From NCBI RefSeq assembly GCF_008868125.1, contig NZ_WAAQ01000001.1, positions 1,674,001-1,738,000 on the forward strand: a stretch of 64,000 bases of DNA. Reading direction: 5' to 3'. This DNA comes from Microbacterium maritypicum. Lineage in GTDB: Bacteria; Actinomycetota; Actinomycetes; Actinomycetales; Microbacteriaceae. The translations under genes were made by a program, and so were the position numbers. The stretch's first letter is position 1; every line of letters starts with the position of its first letter. Below are positions 25,587-33,514 of this stretch, in pieces. Under the pieces are notes generated by a model. That model saw only the letters and a list, made by a program, of their open reading frames with translations. It did no database searches and was not told where the DNA came from.

Positions 25587-26432
25587 TCAGTCCCGCCGGG
25601 CGATGATCGTGTAGGTGCACGGCATCAGATCGCGTTCGGCCTCGGGCCAGGCATAGCCGCCGGCGACCTCGACCATGCGGTCGCTGAACTGCCATGGCAG
25701 GGTCCGGCCCTCGTCGAAGTGCAAGAGGCGTAGACCTGCGCGCAGCAGCGCGCCGAGGATCTCGGACAACGAGTGGGGCCACTCGTAGGTGCGCGCGTGG
25801 GAGATACGACCGTCGCCGGCATAAGTGGAGTCGTCATCCCACTGCTGCGCATGCCCGGTCGCGAAATACGGATACCGCGTGGTCAGGCCCACGGCATCCT
25901 CATCCAACGCGTAGAGGGCGGGATGGCCGTCGCGGATGAAGAACATGCCGCCGGGGCGCAACAGCGCGACGATCTGGGCGGCCCACCGGTCAAGGTCGTC
26001 GAGCCAGGTGATCGTCCCGATACTCGTGTAGACGACGTCGAAGTCGCCGACGACGGCGGCCCGCGCATCGAGGACATCGGTCTCCACCCACGTGGCCTCG
26101 ACCCCCAGACGCGTCGTGAGCTGACTGGCTGTGTGAAGCGCCGACGGCGCGAAGTCGACGCCCGTCACCCTCGCGCCGGCGCGAGCCAGCGAGACGGTGT
26201 CGGTGCCGATGTGGCACTGCAGGTGGCACAGGTCGAGTCCGGACAGACCGCCCGACGGAAGGAATGCAGACATCGCGGCGAGATCGTCGCGAACGACATC
26301 ACTCAGATGATCCGGATCGTCGAACGCTTCGAGTCCGTACGCTTCCTCGTGCACAGGAACGCGATCTTCCCAGTTCGCCTGGTTCGCCCGCCGTGCAGAT
26401 TCCCAGTCGATGTCGACATTGCTTCCATTCAC
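25587..26432 (-). CDS. Class I SAM-dependent methyltransferase
   Basis: Cytoplasmic methyltransferase of 281 residues. SAM motif I is GLDLCHLQCHIGTDTVSLAR, followed by VTGVDFAPSALHTA (motif II) and VVYTSIGTITWLDDLD (motif IV region). The substrate is unknown, and nothing in the surroundings suggests one. GTG 26432 lies 6 nt from a TAGGCT box on the same strand, so the message is probably leaderless. The 80 bp upstream is unusually AT-rich and holds an inverted repeat. Confidence 0.88.
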   Translation of the reverse strand: MNGSNVDIDWESARRANQANWEDRVPVHEEAYGLEAFDDPDHLSDVVRDDLAAMSAFLPSGGLSGLDLCHLQCHIGTDTVSLARAGARVTGVDFAPSALHTASQLTTRLGVEATWVETDVLDARAAVVGDFDVVYTSIGTITWLDDLDRWAAQIVALLRPGGMFFIRDGHPALYALDEDAVGLTTRYPYFATGHAQQWDDDSTYAGDGRISHARTYEWPHSLSEILGALLRAGLRLLHFDEGRTLPWQFSDRMVEVAGGYAWPEAERDLMPCTYTIIARRD

Positions 26433-26438
26433 GGTGCG

Positions 26439-26444
26439 AGCCTA
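26439..26444 (-). promoter_or_regulatory. -10 element for leaderless methyltransferase mRNA
   Basis: On the minus strand TAGGCT, 6 nt, then GTG at 26432. Confidence 0.5.
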
Positions 26445-26478
26445 TCGAGTGCCGCATTCCGGCGAGGAGCAATATCCG

Positions 26479-26492
26479 ATAATGCACATTAT
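26479..26492. repeat. AT-rich inverted repeat upstream of methyltransferase
   Basis: ATAATG-CA-CATTAT in an AT-rich patch, about 35 bp upstream of the methyltransferase -10 and 22 bp past the amidase stop. It could be an operator or a weak terminator element. Confidence 0.3.
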
Positions 26493-26513
26493 GTCAGCAA
26501 GCGGAAAACCCAC

Positions 26514-27278
26514 CTATCCCCGATCGCCGAAGATCTGCCGTGCGCGGACCACGATGTCGTCGAGACGGGATTGCAGATAGGGACCGGGGCATTCGGTCCC
26601 CGACCACGTTTCGCGGTGAGAGATGACGTGGGCTCGGTCGATCGTGAACGACACCGGCACGCCGTCCAGACTCTTGCCGTCGAAGGTCGCAAGCCACGCG
26701 ATCATCTGCGCGAGTTCTTCGAGTTGCGCCTCCGTCACCGCGTACTCAGGTGCCCCGCTGGCGTTGAGAGTCTCCACCGCGACGGACCGCCAGTTCCAGT
26801 CAGCGCCGGTTGTGGACGGTTTCGCGGACGGACGAATCAACTCGATGACGGAACCATCGTTTCGTAGGTAGAAGGTCGGTGCTGATGATCGCTTGTTGCA
26901 GCGGGACAGGAAGTCCAATTGGTCCGCCGTCGTCCCCGTGTGGTGGATGATGAACCGGTCGATGACCGGTCTCACCACGTGGCCGTCGCTTCCCGCGGTG
27001 TCGCGGTTGGCCCGGTTCGTGGGATTCGCACAGTCCGTGAACCCGAGAGGCGCCTCGAGGCCGCGAACCGCGCGCTCGTAGACAGGGTCGTACTCCGGAA
27101 GCCCTCGCGGATTGTCCGGGTCCACTGCCGGCGTCGCATCGTCGGGGCCCTCAGCAGTCGTGGTGAGCCAGATCCCCACTGCGGTCACGGCCGCCCCCGC
27201 GCCGGCAGCGATGAGAAACCGCCTTCGGGTATGCGCCTCCGGGCGCACAGCAGGCTCGGGCGGGTGAGAGTGCGGCAT
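26514..27278 (-). CDS. Tat-exported N-acetylmuramoyl-L-alanine amidase/PGRP-like
   Basis: Predicted peptidoglycan amidase of 254 residues. The N-terminus has a twin-arginine signal TRRRFLIAAGAGAAVTAVG, so export by the TatAC system encoded at 13.4-14.4 kb is likely. The catalytic domain has zinc ligands in IIHHTGT, in VISHRETW and Cys in GTECPGPYL, as in Amidase_2/PGRP enzymes that cut the bond between MurNAc and L-Ala. The ATG at 27278 is chosen; a GTG at 27293 would add five residues. No Shine-Dalgarno is seen. Divergent from the kinase gene 78 bp away. Confidence 0.85.
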   Translation of the reverse strand: MPHSHPPEPAVRPEAHTRRRFLIAAGAGAAVTAVGIWLTTTAEGPDDATPAVDPDNPRGLPEYDPVYERAVRGLEAPLGFTDCANPTNRANRDTAGSDGHVVRPVIDRFIIHHTGTTADQLDFLSRCNKRSSAPTFYLRNDGSVIELIRPSAKPSTTGADWNWRSVAVETLNASGAPEYAVTEAQLEELAQMIAWLATFDGKSLDGVPVSFTIDRAHVISHRETWSGTECPGPYLQSRLDDIVVRARQIFGDRG

Positions 27279-27356
27279 CTGCCCATTCAACACGGCCAGC
27301 CGTCACCAGGCGTGATGATCACCGAACTGCCCGCCGCGGGTTGCGAGAATGGTTCG

Positions 27357-27890
27357 ATGGCTGACACCGGCAGTGACTCCACCCGTCTCGTCATCTTGCG
27401 CGGCGATGCGGCGTCGGGCAAGACGACGACGGCGACGGCGCTGCGGCCGAAGCTCGGTGAGCGGGTGGCTCTCATCTCGCAGGATCACTTTCGCCGGGAG
27501 CTGCTGCACGACCCCGATCGGCTGAGGCGGTCCAGGGATGCGAGCGTCCTGATCGTCGGCGCTGCCAGACAGGCACTCGACCTCGGATACGACGTGATTC
27601 TCGATGGCGTCTTCAATCTGCGCGATTACTCCGACGTCTTCGAGAGCTTATATCGCGACCACCGCGGGACGACGTGCATCTACCAGTTCGACGTCGGTCT
27701 CGACGAGACGGTCCGGCGCCACGCGGGGAGGCCTCTCGCGAACGACTTCGGTGAGGACAGGATCCGCGAATGGCACGACGGGTGGCAACCACTCCCCTGG
27801 TTCGATGAGCGACGGGTCGGACCGGAGACGACTACCGCAGAACTCGTGACAATCATCGTGGAAGACCTCGGCGGCGGCATGCGCATGTGA
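27357..27890 (+). CDS. Small P-loop kinase (AAA/zeta-like)
   Basis: Protein of 177 residues with Walker A GDAASGKTTTATAL near residue 15 and a conserved ISQDHFRRELL after strand 2, followed by DVILDGVFNLRDYSDVF. This layout resembles chloramphenicol phosphotransferase, zeta-toxin and uncharacterised nucleoside-kinase-like proteins. No epsilon-type antitoxin gene is near, so a toxin role is not supported. The substrate is unknown. The start has no clear ribosome site. Confidence 0.78.
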   Translation: MADTGSDSTRLVILRGDAASGKTTTATALRPKLGERVALISQDHFRRELLHDPDRLRRSRDASVLIVGAARQALDLGYDVILDGVFNLRDYSDVFESLYRDHRGTTCIYQFDVGLDETVRRHAGRPLANDFGEDRIREWHDGWQPLPWFDERRVGPETTTAELVTIIVEDLGGGMRM

Positions 27891-27953
27891 CTGCGCCACG
27901 CACGATCACCGGGTGGCGGAGGAGGTCGAGATCGACAAGTCCGCCCTCCTGCG

Positions 27954-28025
27954 CTAGCGCGGTCGCAGCTGGCTGTAGACGAGCATGTCCTTGCGCTCAT
28001 CACCGATCGTCTGCCACGTGCCCGG
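27954..28025 (-). pseudogene. Possible 3' remnant of a GNAT-like gene
   Basis: Read on the minus strand, this gap encodes GTWQTIGDERKDMLVYSQLR followed by PR and a stop. The residue pattern looks like the C-terminus of an acetyltransferase rather than random sequence. No start or upstream body is present, because the frame would run into the MFS promoter and coding region. Either a decayed gene end or chance. Confidence 0.3.
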
Positions 28026-28030
28026 AGGAG

Positions 28031-28036
28031 TAGCGT
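28031..28036 (+). promoter_or_regulatory. -10 element for leaderless MFS mRNA
   Basis: TAGCGT, 6 nt, then GTG at 28043. Confidence 0.45.
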
Positions 28037-28042
28037 TGAGGG

Positions 28043-29368
28043 GTGCAGCAGGTCTCCCACTCCCCCGTCTCGACACCGGGGTGGCGAGCATGGCTGATCT
28101 GGTCTGTCGGGGTCGCGGCATATGTGCTCGCGATCACGAACCGCACATCCCTCGGGGCCGTCGGTGTCGAAGCGGCGGACCGGTTTCAAGCGGATGCGTC
28201 GACGCTGGCGCTGTTCGCCGTGGTGCAGCTCGCCGTCTACGGCGGCATGCAGATTCCCGTCGGCATTCTGCTGGATCGCTTCGGGTCGCGTCCGATCATG
28301 ACGATCGGCATGTTGCTCATGGCCGCGGGTCAGCTGACCATGGCGCTCTCCCCCAGCATCGGCATCGCGATCTTCGCACGCGTGCTGCTCGGCGCAGGCG
28401 ACGCCGCGATCTTCCCCGCCGTCCTGCGTCTGGTGGCGACCTGGTTTCCTGCGCAACGAGGGCCGATCATGGTCCAGTTCACCGGCATCATCGGCCAGAC
28501 CGGCCAGCTGATCGCGCTGGTTCCCGTCGCTGCGCTCCTGCACGCCACCAGCTGGAGCATCACCTTCGGCAGCATCGCCGGCCTCGGCGTGCTCTTCACC
28601 ATCCTCGTCGCCCTGGTCATCCGCAACCATCCCGCAGAGCGCGGTGCCGACGTGACCGTGGACACCGATACCGGCGTCATCCGCGTCGTCACCTCCGCGA
28701 TAGATACCGGCGTCGGCATACGCGCAGCGTGGGCGCACCCGGGAACCCGTCTCGCGTTCTGGTCTCACTTCACCACGCCGTTCGCAGGCACCGCGTTCGT
28801 CCTCCTCTGGGGTATGCCGTTCCTCACCGCTGCGGAGGGACTCGATACCGCGCACGCCGCCGGCATCATCTCGGTATATGTCATTGCAGGCATGCTTCTC
28901 GGGCCGATCATCGGCGATCTCTCCCGCCGTCTGCCGAATCACCGATCCCTCGCTCTCGTGCTCCCCGCCGTCGGAGTGCAGATGGTCGCCTGGATAGCCG
29001 TCATCGCCCTGCCAGGCACCGCACCGATCTGGCTCCTGTACGTGCTGGCCATCGCGCTCGCGACCGGCGGACCCGCATCGATGATCGCCTTCGACCACGC
29101 GCGGACGCACAACCCGTCCCACAGGCTCAGCACGGCAACGGGGGTGACGAACGCCGGCGGCTTCATCGCCGCACTCATCGCCATCTTCCTGATCGGACTC
29201 GCCCTCGACCTCCAGGGCGCCGGCACTCCCGAGACCTATTCGCTGGATGCCTTCCGGATCGCGTTCCTCATGCCGATCCCCCTCTGGATCATCGGCACCG
29301 TGTTCATCCTCATCGAACGCAAGCGGACGCGAATCCGCATGGGTCTGGATCCCGAACGGCGGCGCTGA
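28043..29368 (+). CDS. MFS transporter
   Basis: Twelve-helix major facilitator of 441 residues. The first helix is WLIWSVGVAAYVLAI, the loop 2-3 motif is present as GILLDRFGSRPIM, and the N-domain continues with LLGAGDAAIFPAVLRLVATW, typical of the nitrate/phosphate-like branch of MFS. The substrate is not predictable. GTG 28043 lies 6 nt after TAGCGT. Transcribed alone, convergent with the FGE-like gene. Confidence 0.87.
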   Translation: MQQVSHSPVSTPGWRAWLIWSVGVAAYVLAITNRTSLGAVGVEAADRFQADASTLALFAVVQLAVYGGMQIPVGILLDRFGSRPIMTIGMLLMAAGQLTMALSPSIGIAIFARVLLGAGDAAIFPAVLRLVATWFPAQRGPIMVQFTGIIGQTGQLIALVPVAALLHATSWSITFGSIAGLGVLFTILVALVIRNHPAERGADVTVDTDTGVIRVVTSAIDTGVGIRAAWAHPGTRLAFWSHFTTPFAGTAFVLLWGMPFLTAAEGLDTAHAAGIISVYVIAGMLLGPIIGDLSRRLPNHRSLALVLPAVGVQMVAWIAVIALPGTAPIWLLYVLAIALATGGPASMIAFDHARTHNPSHRLSTATGVTNAGGFIAALIAIFLIGLALDLQGAGTPETYSLDAFRIAFLMPIPLWIIGTVFILIERKRTRIRMGLDPERRR

Positions 29369-29457
29369 ACCTCAATCCGCACAGCGTTTCCCGCTGCGTG
29401 GCTCGAAATCGGCGGGCGGAGTCCGGTGCGGTCACGGCGGCGCTGACGACGGTGAGA

Positions 29458-30204
29458 TCAAGGACCGCGCGAGGTCCAGCCGGAGGGAAGCGGCCCCTCC
29501 TGCGCGGCTCGCTCTCGGTCGACCTGTGCGGACCAGCCCTGTGCACGGTCGACCGTGTCGAACGCACCCCGAGCCAGTCGGAGACCGACATCCTCATGAT
29601 GGATGCGCGGTGCTCCCCCACGGCGGACAGATGCCCGCACGCTCCAGGCGTCGTCGGCGAACCCGCCGCCACGGAACACGCGGTAGTCGTCGTAGCGGGC
29701 GGGGTCCAACAGGTCCCAGCACCATTCCCAGACGTTGCCGAGCGTGTCGAAGAGACCGTGGAGGTTCGGCAGTTTGCCGCCGATGTTCTGCGGCGACGAG
29801 ACGCCGTCCGCGCTCGTCCACGCGGCGTCGGCCAGAGGCGCATAGTGCGGTCCGGTGGAACCGGCCCGGCACGCGAACTCCCACTCCGCTTCGGTGGGCA
29901 ACCGGTACCCGTCTGCGGTCGTGTCCCAGGAGACGTCCTCACCATCGAACAGGTAGACCCGATCCAGGCCCTCCCACTCGGATGCGGCGTTGCAGAAGTG
30001 GATGGCGCGCAGCCAGCTGAGGTCGGATGCGGGGCGACGAGGGTGGCGCACCGGGATGCCGAGCACCTCTGCGAGCTGCTCCTCCGTCACCGGATACACG
30101 CCGATCTCGAAGGGCTCCAGCGTGACCACGCGCTGCTCCTCGCGGCGTGCGTCCCGCAGTGTCAGCACGCCGGCGGGGATGCGGGCGAACTCGAAGGCGC
30201 TCAC
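29458..30204 (-). CDS. Formylglycine-generating-enzyme-like (SUMF1) protein
   Basis: Protein of 248 residues with the FGE-sulfatase/SUMF1 lectin-like fold: IPAGVLTLRD at the start, YPVTEEQLAEVLG, RLPTEAEWEFACRAGSTG, GNVWEWCWDLLDP and FRGGGFADDAWSVRASVRRG. True FGE oxidises a Cys in sulfatases, but many SUMF1 proteins have other roles (hercynine or ergothioneine chemistry, lectin-like binding). The two active-site Cys of FGE are not in their usual C-terminal place, so formylglycine activity is doubtful. GTG start; 31 bp after the SGNH gene and probably in one operon with it. No sulfatase gene is in the window. Confidence 0.85.
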   Translation of the reverse strand: MSAFEFARIPAGVLTLRDARREEQRVVTLEPFEIGVYPVTEEQLAEVLGIPVRHPRRPASDLSWLRAIHFCNAASEWEGLDRVYLFDGEDVSWDTTADGYRLPTEAEWEFACRAGSTGPHYAPLADAAWTSADGVSSPQNIGGKLPNLHGLFDTLGNVWEWCWDLLDPARYDDYRVFRGGGFADDAWSVRASVRRGGAPRIHHEDVGLRLARGAFDTVDRAQGWSAQVDRERAAQEGPLPSGWTSRGP

Positions 30205-30235
30205 CGGTCCCCCGCGTCCGAGCGTCGGACTCGAT

Positions 30236-30991
30236 TCACGAGGGCACTCGCTCTACCCAGGACGGGAACTTGGCCGTGCGACCGTCGCCGGAGGATGTGC
30301 GGGTCACGCGCCGACGGACCCAGGGGCCCACGAACTCCCGATAGTAGGCGAGCCCCGACGGCCCCGCACCGAGGCGATCGCTCGGCGCCCACCAAGTCTC
30401 CGGCGGCTCGAAGCCGAGAGCATGCAGCACCCGAGCCGCCACACGGTGATGGCCCGCCGCGTTCATGTGCAGCCGGTCGTCCGCCCAGTAGGCGCCACGG
30501 GAGAGCTCACGATCCGGCCAGTTGAATGCACGGACCACATCGGGGCGCTCTTCGATCCGTCGAAGCACGGCATCAGAGAGGAGATCTCCGCGCCGTTGAA
30601 CGAGGGATCCCATCGGAAGCTGTCCACTCGGGTTCGCCCCGGAGAGCAGGATCATGGTCACCCCCTCCTCGTCGCACCGGCGCAGCACGCGGCTGAACGC
30701 ATCGGCGATGTGCTCGACATCGGTGCGTGGGCGAAGCATGTCGTTGCCTCCGCCGTTGAAGGAGAGATGTGTCGGCCTCAGCGCGAGCGCGGGCTCGAGC
30801 TGCTGCTCGACGATCGGCCAGGCGAGCTTGCCTCTGATCGCGAGGTTGGCGTACTGGATCGAGTGCCCAGCAGCGTCCGCCCACCCTTGAGCAGCGAGAT
30901 CCGCCCAGCCGCGCTCACGCCCATCCGGGAGGACATCACCGACCCCCTCGGTAAAGGAATCACCGATCGCCACGAACCGCACATCTGCCAT
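30236..30991 (-). CDS. SGNH/GDSL-family hydrolase
   Basis: Esterase-like protein of 251 residues and paralogue of the gene at the left edge. Catalytic elements are AIGDSFTEGVGD at the N-terminus, YANLAIRGKLAW, NGGGNDMLRPRTD and the Asp-His pair in ADDRLHMNAAGHH. The C-terminal tail (WVRRRVTRTSSGD) resembles the tail of the left-edge protein. No signal peptide. Substrate unknown. ATG 30991 lies 6 nt from a TAGGCT box. The FGE-like gene follows on the same strand. Confidence 0.88.
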   Translation of the reverse strand: MADVRFVAIGDSFTEGVGDVLPDGRERGWADLAAQGWADAAGHSIQYANLAIRGKLAWPIVEQQLEPALALRPTHLSFNGGGNDMLRPRTDVEHIADAFSRVLRRCDEEGVTMILLSGANPSGQLPMGSLVQRRGDLLSDAVLRRIEERPDVVRAFNWPDRELSRGAYWADDRLHMNAAGHHRVAARVLHALGFEPPETWWAPSDRLGAGPSGLAYYREFVGPWVRRRVTRTSSGDGRTAKFPSWVERVPS

Positions 30992-30997
30992 CGTCCC

Positions 30998-31003
30998 AGC
31001 CTA
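30998..31003 (-). promoter_or_regulatory. -10 element for leaderless SGNH mRNA
   Basis: On the minus strand TAGGCT, 6 nt, then ATG at 30991. Confidence 0.5.
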
Positions 31004-31025
31004 TTGCGGCAGACGAGAGCAGGCG

Positions 31026-32378
31026 TCAACGATCGTCGAGCGCCTGCCCGCCGCGGTCGACGAGCCCCCATGCTGCGGCCGCAGCACCGAGGAAGCACAC
31101 CCCGAACACCGCGAACAGCAGCGGCGCTCCACCGGCGAGCAGCAGCACCGGAACGGAGAGCGGCGCCACGATCGATGCGATGCGACCCACTCCTGCCGCC
31201 CAACCGGCGCCCGTTCCCCGCAGGGAGGTGGGATAGATCTCGGGGGTCACTGCGTACAGGGCTCCCCAGGCGCCCAGGTTGAAGAACGACAGAGCCATGC
31301 CCGCGGCGATGATGGCGCCCTCGGTCGTCGCTGTGCCGAAGACCACTGCAGACACCGCAGAACCGAGCAGGAACACCGACAGCGTCAGCCGACGCCCCCA
31401 CACCTCGATCAGCCACGCCGCGACCGCATAGCCCGGCAGCTGGGCCAGCGTGATGATGAGGGTGAAACCGAACGAACGCACCAGATCGAACCCGGCATCC
31501 ACGAGGATGCTCGGTATCCAGATGAACGCCCCGTAGTAGGCGAAGTTCACGCCCAACCACACCATCCACAGGCACAGTGTGCGCACTCGGAACTCCGGGT
31601 TCCAGAGCGTTGCCAGCCGCGCGCGTGCGGTGACCGCGATCGCACGTGATGCCGGCTCCTTGCGGATAGCGGGGGCACCGCCCACCCCGGCATCGGCCTC
31701 GAACGCCGAGACGATGCGGTCTGCTTCCGCGATGCGTCCTCGCGAGGCGAGCCAGCGGGGCGATTCCGGCATCCGCCACCGCACGAAGAGTGCGTACACG
31801 GCAGGGATCGCGCCGAGCGCGAAGGCCCAGCGCCACCCGTCATCGGAGGCCGGTATGACGAGGAAGCCGATCACGGCGGCCGCGGTCCATCCGAGTGCCC
31901 AGAAGGCCTCCAGCACCACGATCAGCCGGCCACGGATCCGGGCCGGAGCGAACTCGCTCACATACGTCGATGCGACCGGGAGCTCGGCGCCGAGACCGAG
32001 ACCGACCAGGAAGCGGAGAAGGAGCAGTGCCGCGAGACCTCCGACGAGCGCGCTGGCACCGGTCGCGATGCCGTATACGAGCAGCGTGAGCGCGAACACC
32101 TGCCGTCGTCCGAAACGATCCGCCAGCAGGCCACCGAGCGTCGCGCCGATGGCCATGCCGATGAACCCGACCGAGGCGATCCAACCGGCCTCGCCCTTCG
32201 TCAGCCCCCACTGCTGCGTGAGCGCGGCGAGGATGAAGGAGATCAGACCGACATCCATCGCGTCCAAAGCCCAGCCGAGCCCCGAACCCGTCAGGAGACG
32301 CAGGTGGCGACGGGTGAACGGCAGGACGTCCAGGCGCTCGGCCAAAGATGAGCGGCTCGGCAAGGCGGTGTTGGCCAT
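31026..32378 (-). CDS. MFS transporter, sugar/organic-acid type
   Basis: Twelve-helix transporter of 450 residues. The loop 2-3 signature is LLADRFGRRQVFALTLLVYG, helix 4-5 has FLVGLGLGAELPVASTYVSE, and PESPRWLASRGR follows helix 6, a signature of the sugar-porter/aromatic-acid-symporter branch. The acidic DAMDVGLISF in helix 1 suggests proton-coupled uptake of an organic acid or sugar. ATG 32378 is 7 nt from TACGAT on the minus strand; the longer ATG at 32387 lies within that box and is rejected. Confidence 0.87.
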   Translation of the reverse strand: MANTALPSRSSLAERLDVLPFTRRHLRLLTGSGLGWALDAMDVGLISFILAALTQQWGLTKGEAGWIASVGFIGMAIGATLGGLLADRFGRRQVFALTLLVYGIATGASALVGGLAALLLLRFLVGLGLGAELPVASTYVSEFAPARIRGRLIVVLEAFWALGWTAAAVIGFLVIPASDDGWRWAFALGAIPAVYALFVRWRMPESPRWLASRGRIAEADRIVSAFEADAGVGGAPAIRKEPASRAIAVTARARLATLWNPEFRVRTLCLWMVWLGVNFAYYGAFIWIPSILVDAGFDLVRSFGFTLIITLAQLPGYAVAAWLIEVWGRRLTLSVFLLGSAVSAVVFGTATTEGAIIAAGMALSFFNLGAWGALYAVTPEIYPTSLRGTGAGWAAGVGRIASIVAPLSVPVLLLAGGAPLLFAVFGVCFLGAAAAAWGLVDRGGQALDDR

Positions 32379-32385
32379 GCTCTTC

Positions 32386-32391
32386 ATCGTA
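32386..32391 (-). promoter_or_regulatory. -10 element deciding the MFS start at 32378
   Basis: On the minus strand TACGAT, 7 nt (GAAGAGC), then ATG. Confidence 0.5.
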
Positions 32392-32425
32392 GAGCCGAGC
32401 GCCCGACGTCCCGCGCCCGATGACG

Positions 32426-33460
32426 TCAGTCCTGAGCGTCGAGGATCCGCTTCACCCGCGGGATCACCTCGGTGCCGTACAGCTCGATGCTGCGCATCAT
32501 CGACTCGTGCGACAGGGTGCCTGTGGCGTACTTCAAGTCGAACCGGCCGAGTCCCAGCGTCGTGATCGTGTCGGCGATCTTCGCCGCGACGCGATCCGGC
32601 GAGCCCGCGTAGATCGCTCCTTCAGGACCGATGTCGTTCTGGAAGCGCGCACGGCTGTATGCCGGCCATCCGCGCTCACGTCCGATCGTGTTGTTCATGG
32701 CCTCGAAACCGGAGTAGGCGGCGTCCCAGGCCTCCGCATCCGTCTCGGCGATATGGCCGGGCGAATGCACCGAGACGGGGTGCGACGTCGTGCCGAAGGA
32801 GGCCACGGAGCGGTGGTACAGGTCGACGAAGGGCTTGAACCGCTCCGCTGATCCCCCGATGATCGCGAGCATCAGGCCGAGGCCATGGCGTGCGACACGG
32901 ACGACCGACTCAGGGCTGCCCCCCACACCGACCCAGGTGCGCAGACCCTTCTCGGTCTTCGGGAACACGTTCGCGTTCTCGAGCGAAGCGCGCATGGTGC
33001 CCGACCACGTCACCGGCTCCTCCTTGAGGAGCTCGACGAACAGCTCGAGCTTCTGCTCGAAGAGTGCGTCGTAGTCACGGAGGTCATAGCCGAACAACGG
33101 GAACGACTCGATGAAGGAGCCGCGGCCGAGAACCACCTCGGCACGACCGTTCGAGAGGGCATCCAACGTCGAGAACCGCTCGAAAACGCGCACAGGGTCG
33201 TCGGACGAGAGCACCGTCACCGCCGTGCCCAAACGGATGTGCTTGGTGCGGGCCGCGATAGCGGCCAGCACCATCTCCGGGGCAGAGACCGCGAACTCCG
33301 CGCGGTGGTGCTCCCCCACCCCGAAGAAGTCCACACCGACCGTATCGGCCAGCTCTGCCTGCGCGACGATGTTGCGGATCGTCTGCGCGCCGGTGAGGAG
33401 CTCTCCGTCCGCGTTCCTGGTGATGTCGCCGAACGTGTCCAACCCGAATTCGATGCCCAT
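32426..33460 (-). CDS. LLM-class flavin-dependent oxidoreductase
   Basis: Luciferase-like TIM-barrel protein of 344 residues using F420 or FMN. Typical blocks are DFFGVGEHHRAEFAVSAPEM near residue 45, LGTAVTVLSSDDPVRVFERF, GRAEVVLGRGSFIESFPLFG and YAGSPDRVAAKIADTITTLG at the C-terminus. It falls in the alkanal-monooxygenase-like group; the substrate is unknown. AGGAAGGG lies 7 nt before the ATG. The MFS gene 48 bp downstream on the same strand could share its transcript. Confidence 0.88.
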   Translation of the reverse strand: MGIEFGLDTFGDITRNADGELLTGAQTIRNIVAQAELADTVGVDFFGVGEHHRAEFAVSAPEMVLAAIAARTKHIRLGTAVTVLSSDDPVRVFERFSTLDALSNGRAEVVLGRGSFIESFPLFGYDLRDYDALFEQKLELFVELLKEEPVTWSGTMRASLENANVFPKTEKGLRTWVGVGGSPESVVRVARHGLGLMLAIIGGSAERFKPFVDLYHRSVASFGTTSHPVSVHSPGHIAETDAEAWDAAYSGFEAMNNTIGRERGWPAYSRARFQNDIGPEGAIYAGSPDRVAAKIADTITTLGLGRFDLKYATGTLSHESMMRSIELYGTEVIPRVKRILDAQD

Positions 33461-33514
33461 GTCATCCCTTCCTATTCAGATGAATGAACACGCCTCGGCC
33501 GGACCGCATTCCCG

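Noticed and set aside
27357..27890. Zeta-type toxin
   Set aside because: The P-loop protein resembles zeta-like kinases, but no antitoxin gene is adjacent and its neighbours are unrelated.
27913..27957. Short plus-strand frame GTG...TAG (VAEEVEIDKSALLR)
   Set aside because: Only 14 codons with no ribosome site; overlaps the palindrome GCGCTAGCGC. Probably chance.
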